The notes under the pieces were generated by a model. That model was not told the origin of the DNA. It did no database searches and saw nothing but the letters and a program-made list of their open reading frames with translations. A stretch of DNA of 25,489 bases from a virus, in IMG/VR virus record IMGVR_UViG_3300046003_005575, positions 1 to 25,489 of that record, one strand, 5' to 3'. The position numbers and the translations under genes are program-made. Shown here one piece after another: positions 25,071 to 25,489 of the stretch; positions within the stretch are counted from its first letter, which is position 1; each line of letters starts with the position of its first letter.

Positions 25071-25489
25071 ATGGCAAATAATAGAATATCGTACGCTACC
25101 AGAGATTATCAGTCAATTAGAACTGAACTCTTAAATTACACAAGAACATATTATCCTGACTTAATTCAGGATTTTAATGACGCATCGGTATTCTCAGTAT
25201 TTATCGATTTGAATGCAGCAATTGCTGACAACTTACATTATAACATTGACCGAAGTGTTCAAGAGACAGTATTACAATATGCGCAACAAAGGTCTTCCAT
25301 TTACAACATAGCCCGAACTTATGGTTTAAAATTGCCAGGTCAAAGACCATCAGTTGCATTAGTTGATTTTTCAGTTACAGTTCCTGCGTTTGGTGATAAA
25401 GAAGATGAAAGATATCTTGGTACCTTACTAAGAGGTTCACAAGTTGTTGGCGCTGGTGTGGTATTTGAAAATGTTTATGATATTGATTT
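25071..25489 (+). CDS. Baseplate wedge protein gp6-like (BaseplateJ-type), 3'-truncated
   Basis: An open frame starts at ATG 25071 and runs off the right edge, giving 139 residues: RISYATRDYQSIRTELLNYT, then FNDASVFSVFIDLNAAIAD, NLHYNIDRSVQETVLQYA, RSSIYNIARTYGLKLPGQRP. A charged helical N-terminus with a tyrosine- and Leu-rich dimer-forming helix followed by beta strands is typical of the start of T4 gp6 / P2 gpJ wedge proteins. The neighbouring gp25 family gene strongly supports this, since gp25 and gp6 interact in the inner baseplate. It is missing the C-terminal part, so its size (T4 gp6 is about 660 residues) cannot be read here. Confidence 0.8.
   Translation, partial: MANNRISYATRDYQSIRTELLNYTRTYYPDLIQDFNDASVFSVFIDLNAAIADNLHYNIDRSVQETVLQYAQQRSSIYNIARTYGLKLPGQRPSVALVDFSVTVPAFGDKEDERYLGTLLRGSQVVGAGVVFENVYDID

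Noticed and set aside
1-25489. tRNA genes, CRISPR array, insertion sequence, integrase or attachment site
   Set aside because: No cloverleaf, spaced direct repeats, transposase/integrase motifs or terminal inverted repeats were seen; the region is continuous phage coding DNA.
1-25489. A new defence or counter-defence system
   Set aside because: Every larger gene fits tail structure, DNA replication or nucleotide metabolism; the three small unknowns have no toxin, nuclease or effector motif.

Overview
The window is a piece of a contractile-tailed (T4-like, myovirus-type) bacteriophage genome. All genes read on the + strand and are packed with almost no gaps; the longest non-coding stretch is about 112 bases. 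Identifying genes include a gp32-like ssDNA-binding protein, a UvsX/RecA-family recombinase, a FEN-type 5' nuclease (T4 RNase H class), a DnaB/gp41-type helicase, a class I ribonucleotide reductase pair, gp25- and gp6-like baseplate wedge proteins, a tail chaperone and a tape measure. The DNA is AT-rich, arginine is mostly AGA, and almost no gene has a Shine-Dalgarno sequence; start codons follow A-rich leaders. Those leaders, and a promoter that also fits the TTTG / TAnnTTTG pattern, point to a host in the Bacteroidetes (inference; no host gene is present).

Layout. Positions 1-363 hold the end of a T4_baseplate-type tail assembly chaperone. Its continuation lies in the +1 frame, probably reached by ribosomal frameshifting at a T6-C slippery run. 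Positions 407-2251 encode the tape measure. Positions 2294-14992 hold three tail/baseplate genes joined by overlaps: a 1683-aa baseplate protein carrying an OmpA-like domain, a 107-aa gp53/tail-protein-X-like LysM protein, and a 2444-aa giant that looks like a hub protein with a possible degenerate lysozyme-like segment and a C-terminal IPT/TIG domain. Two small unassigned genes (15032-15956) close this late block, followed by a terminator.

Positions 16005-24546 form a separate replication and nucleotide cassette: promoter, gp32-like SSB, strong terminator, a 75-aa conserved small protein, UvsX, 5' nuclease, a 149-aa protein built from an internal duplication, replicative helicase, NrdB and NrdA, then a terminator. 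Together these coat ssDNA, recombine, remove primers, unwind the fork and supply dNTPs. The baseplate module then resumes with gp25-like and gp6-like wedge genes, the latter cut by the right edge.

Most notable: the predicted +1 frameshift; a repeated TATTTATW element (a shared 15-mer in two places) just upstream of late genes, a candidate phage late promoter; an OmpA-like domain with a lost ligand Asp inside a baseplate protein; and a gp32-like protein without zinc ligands but with a bacterial-SSB-like acidic ELPF tail. I see no tRNA, CRISPR array, insertion sequence or defence cassette.
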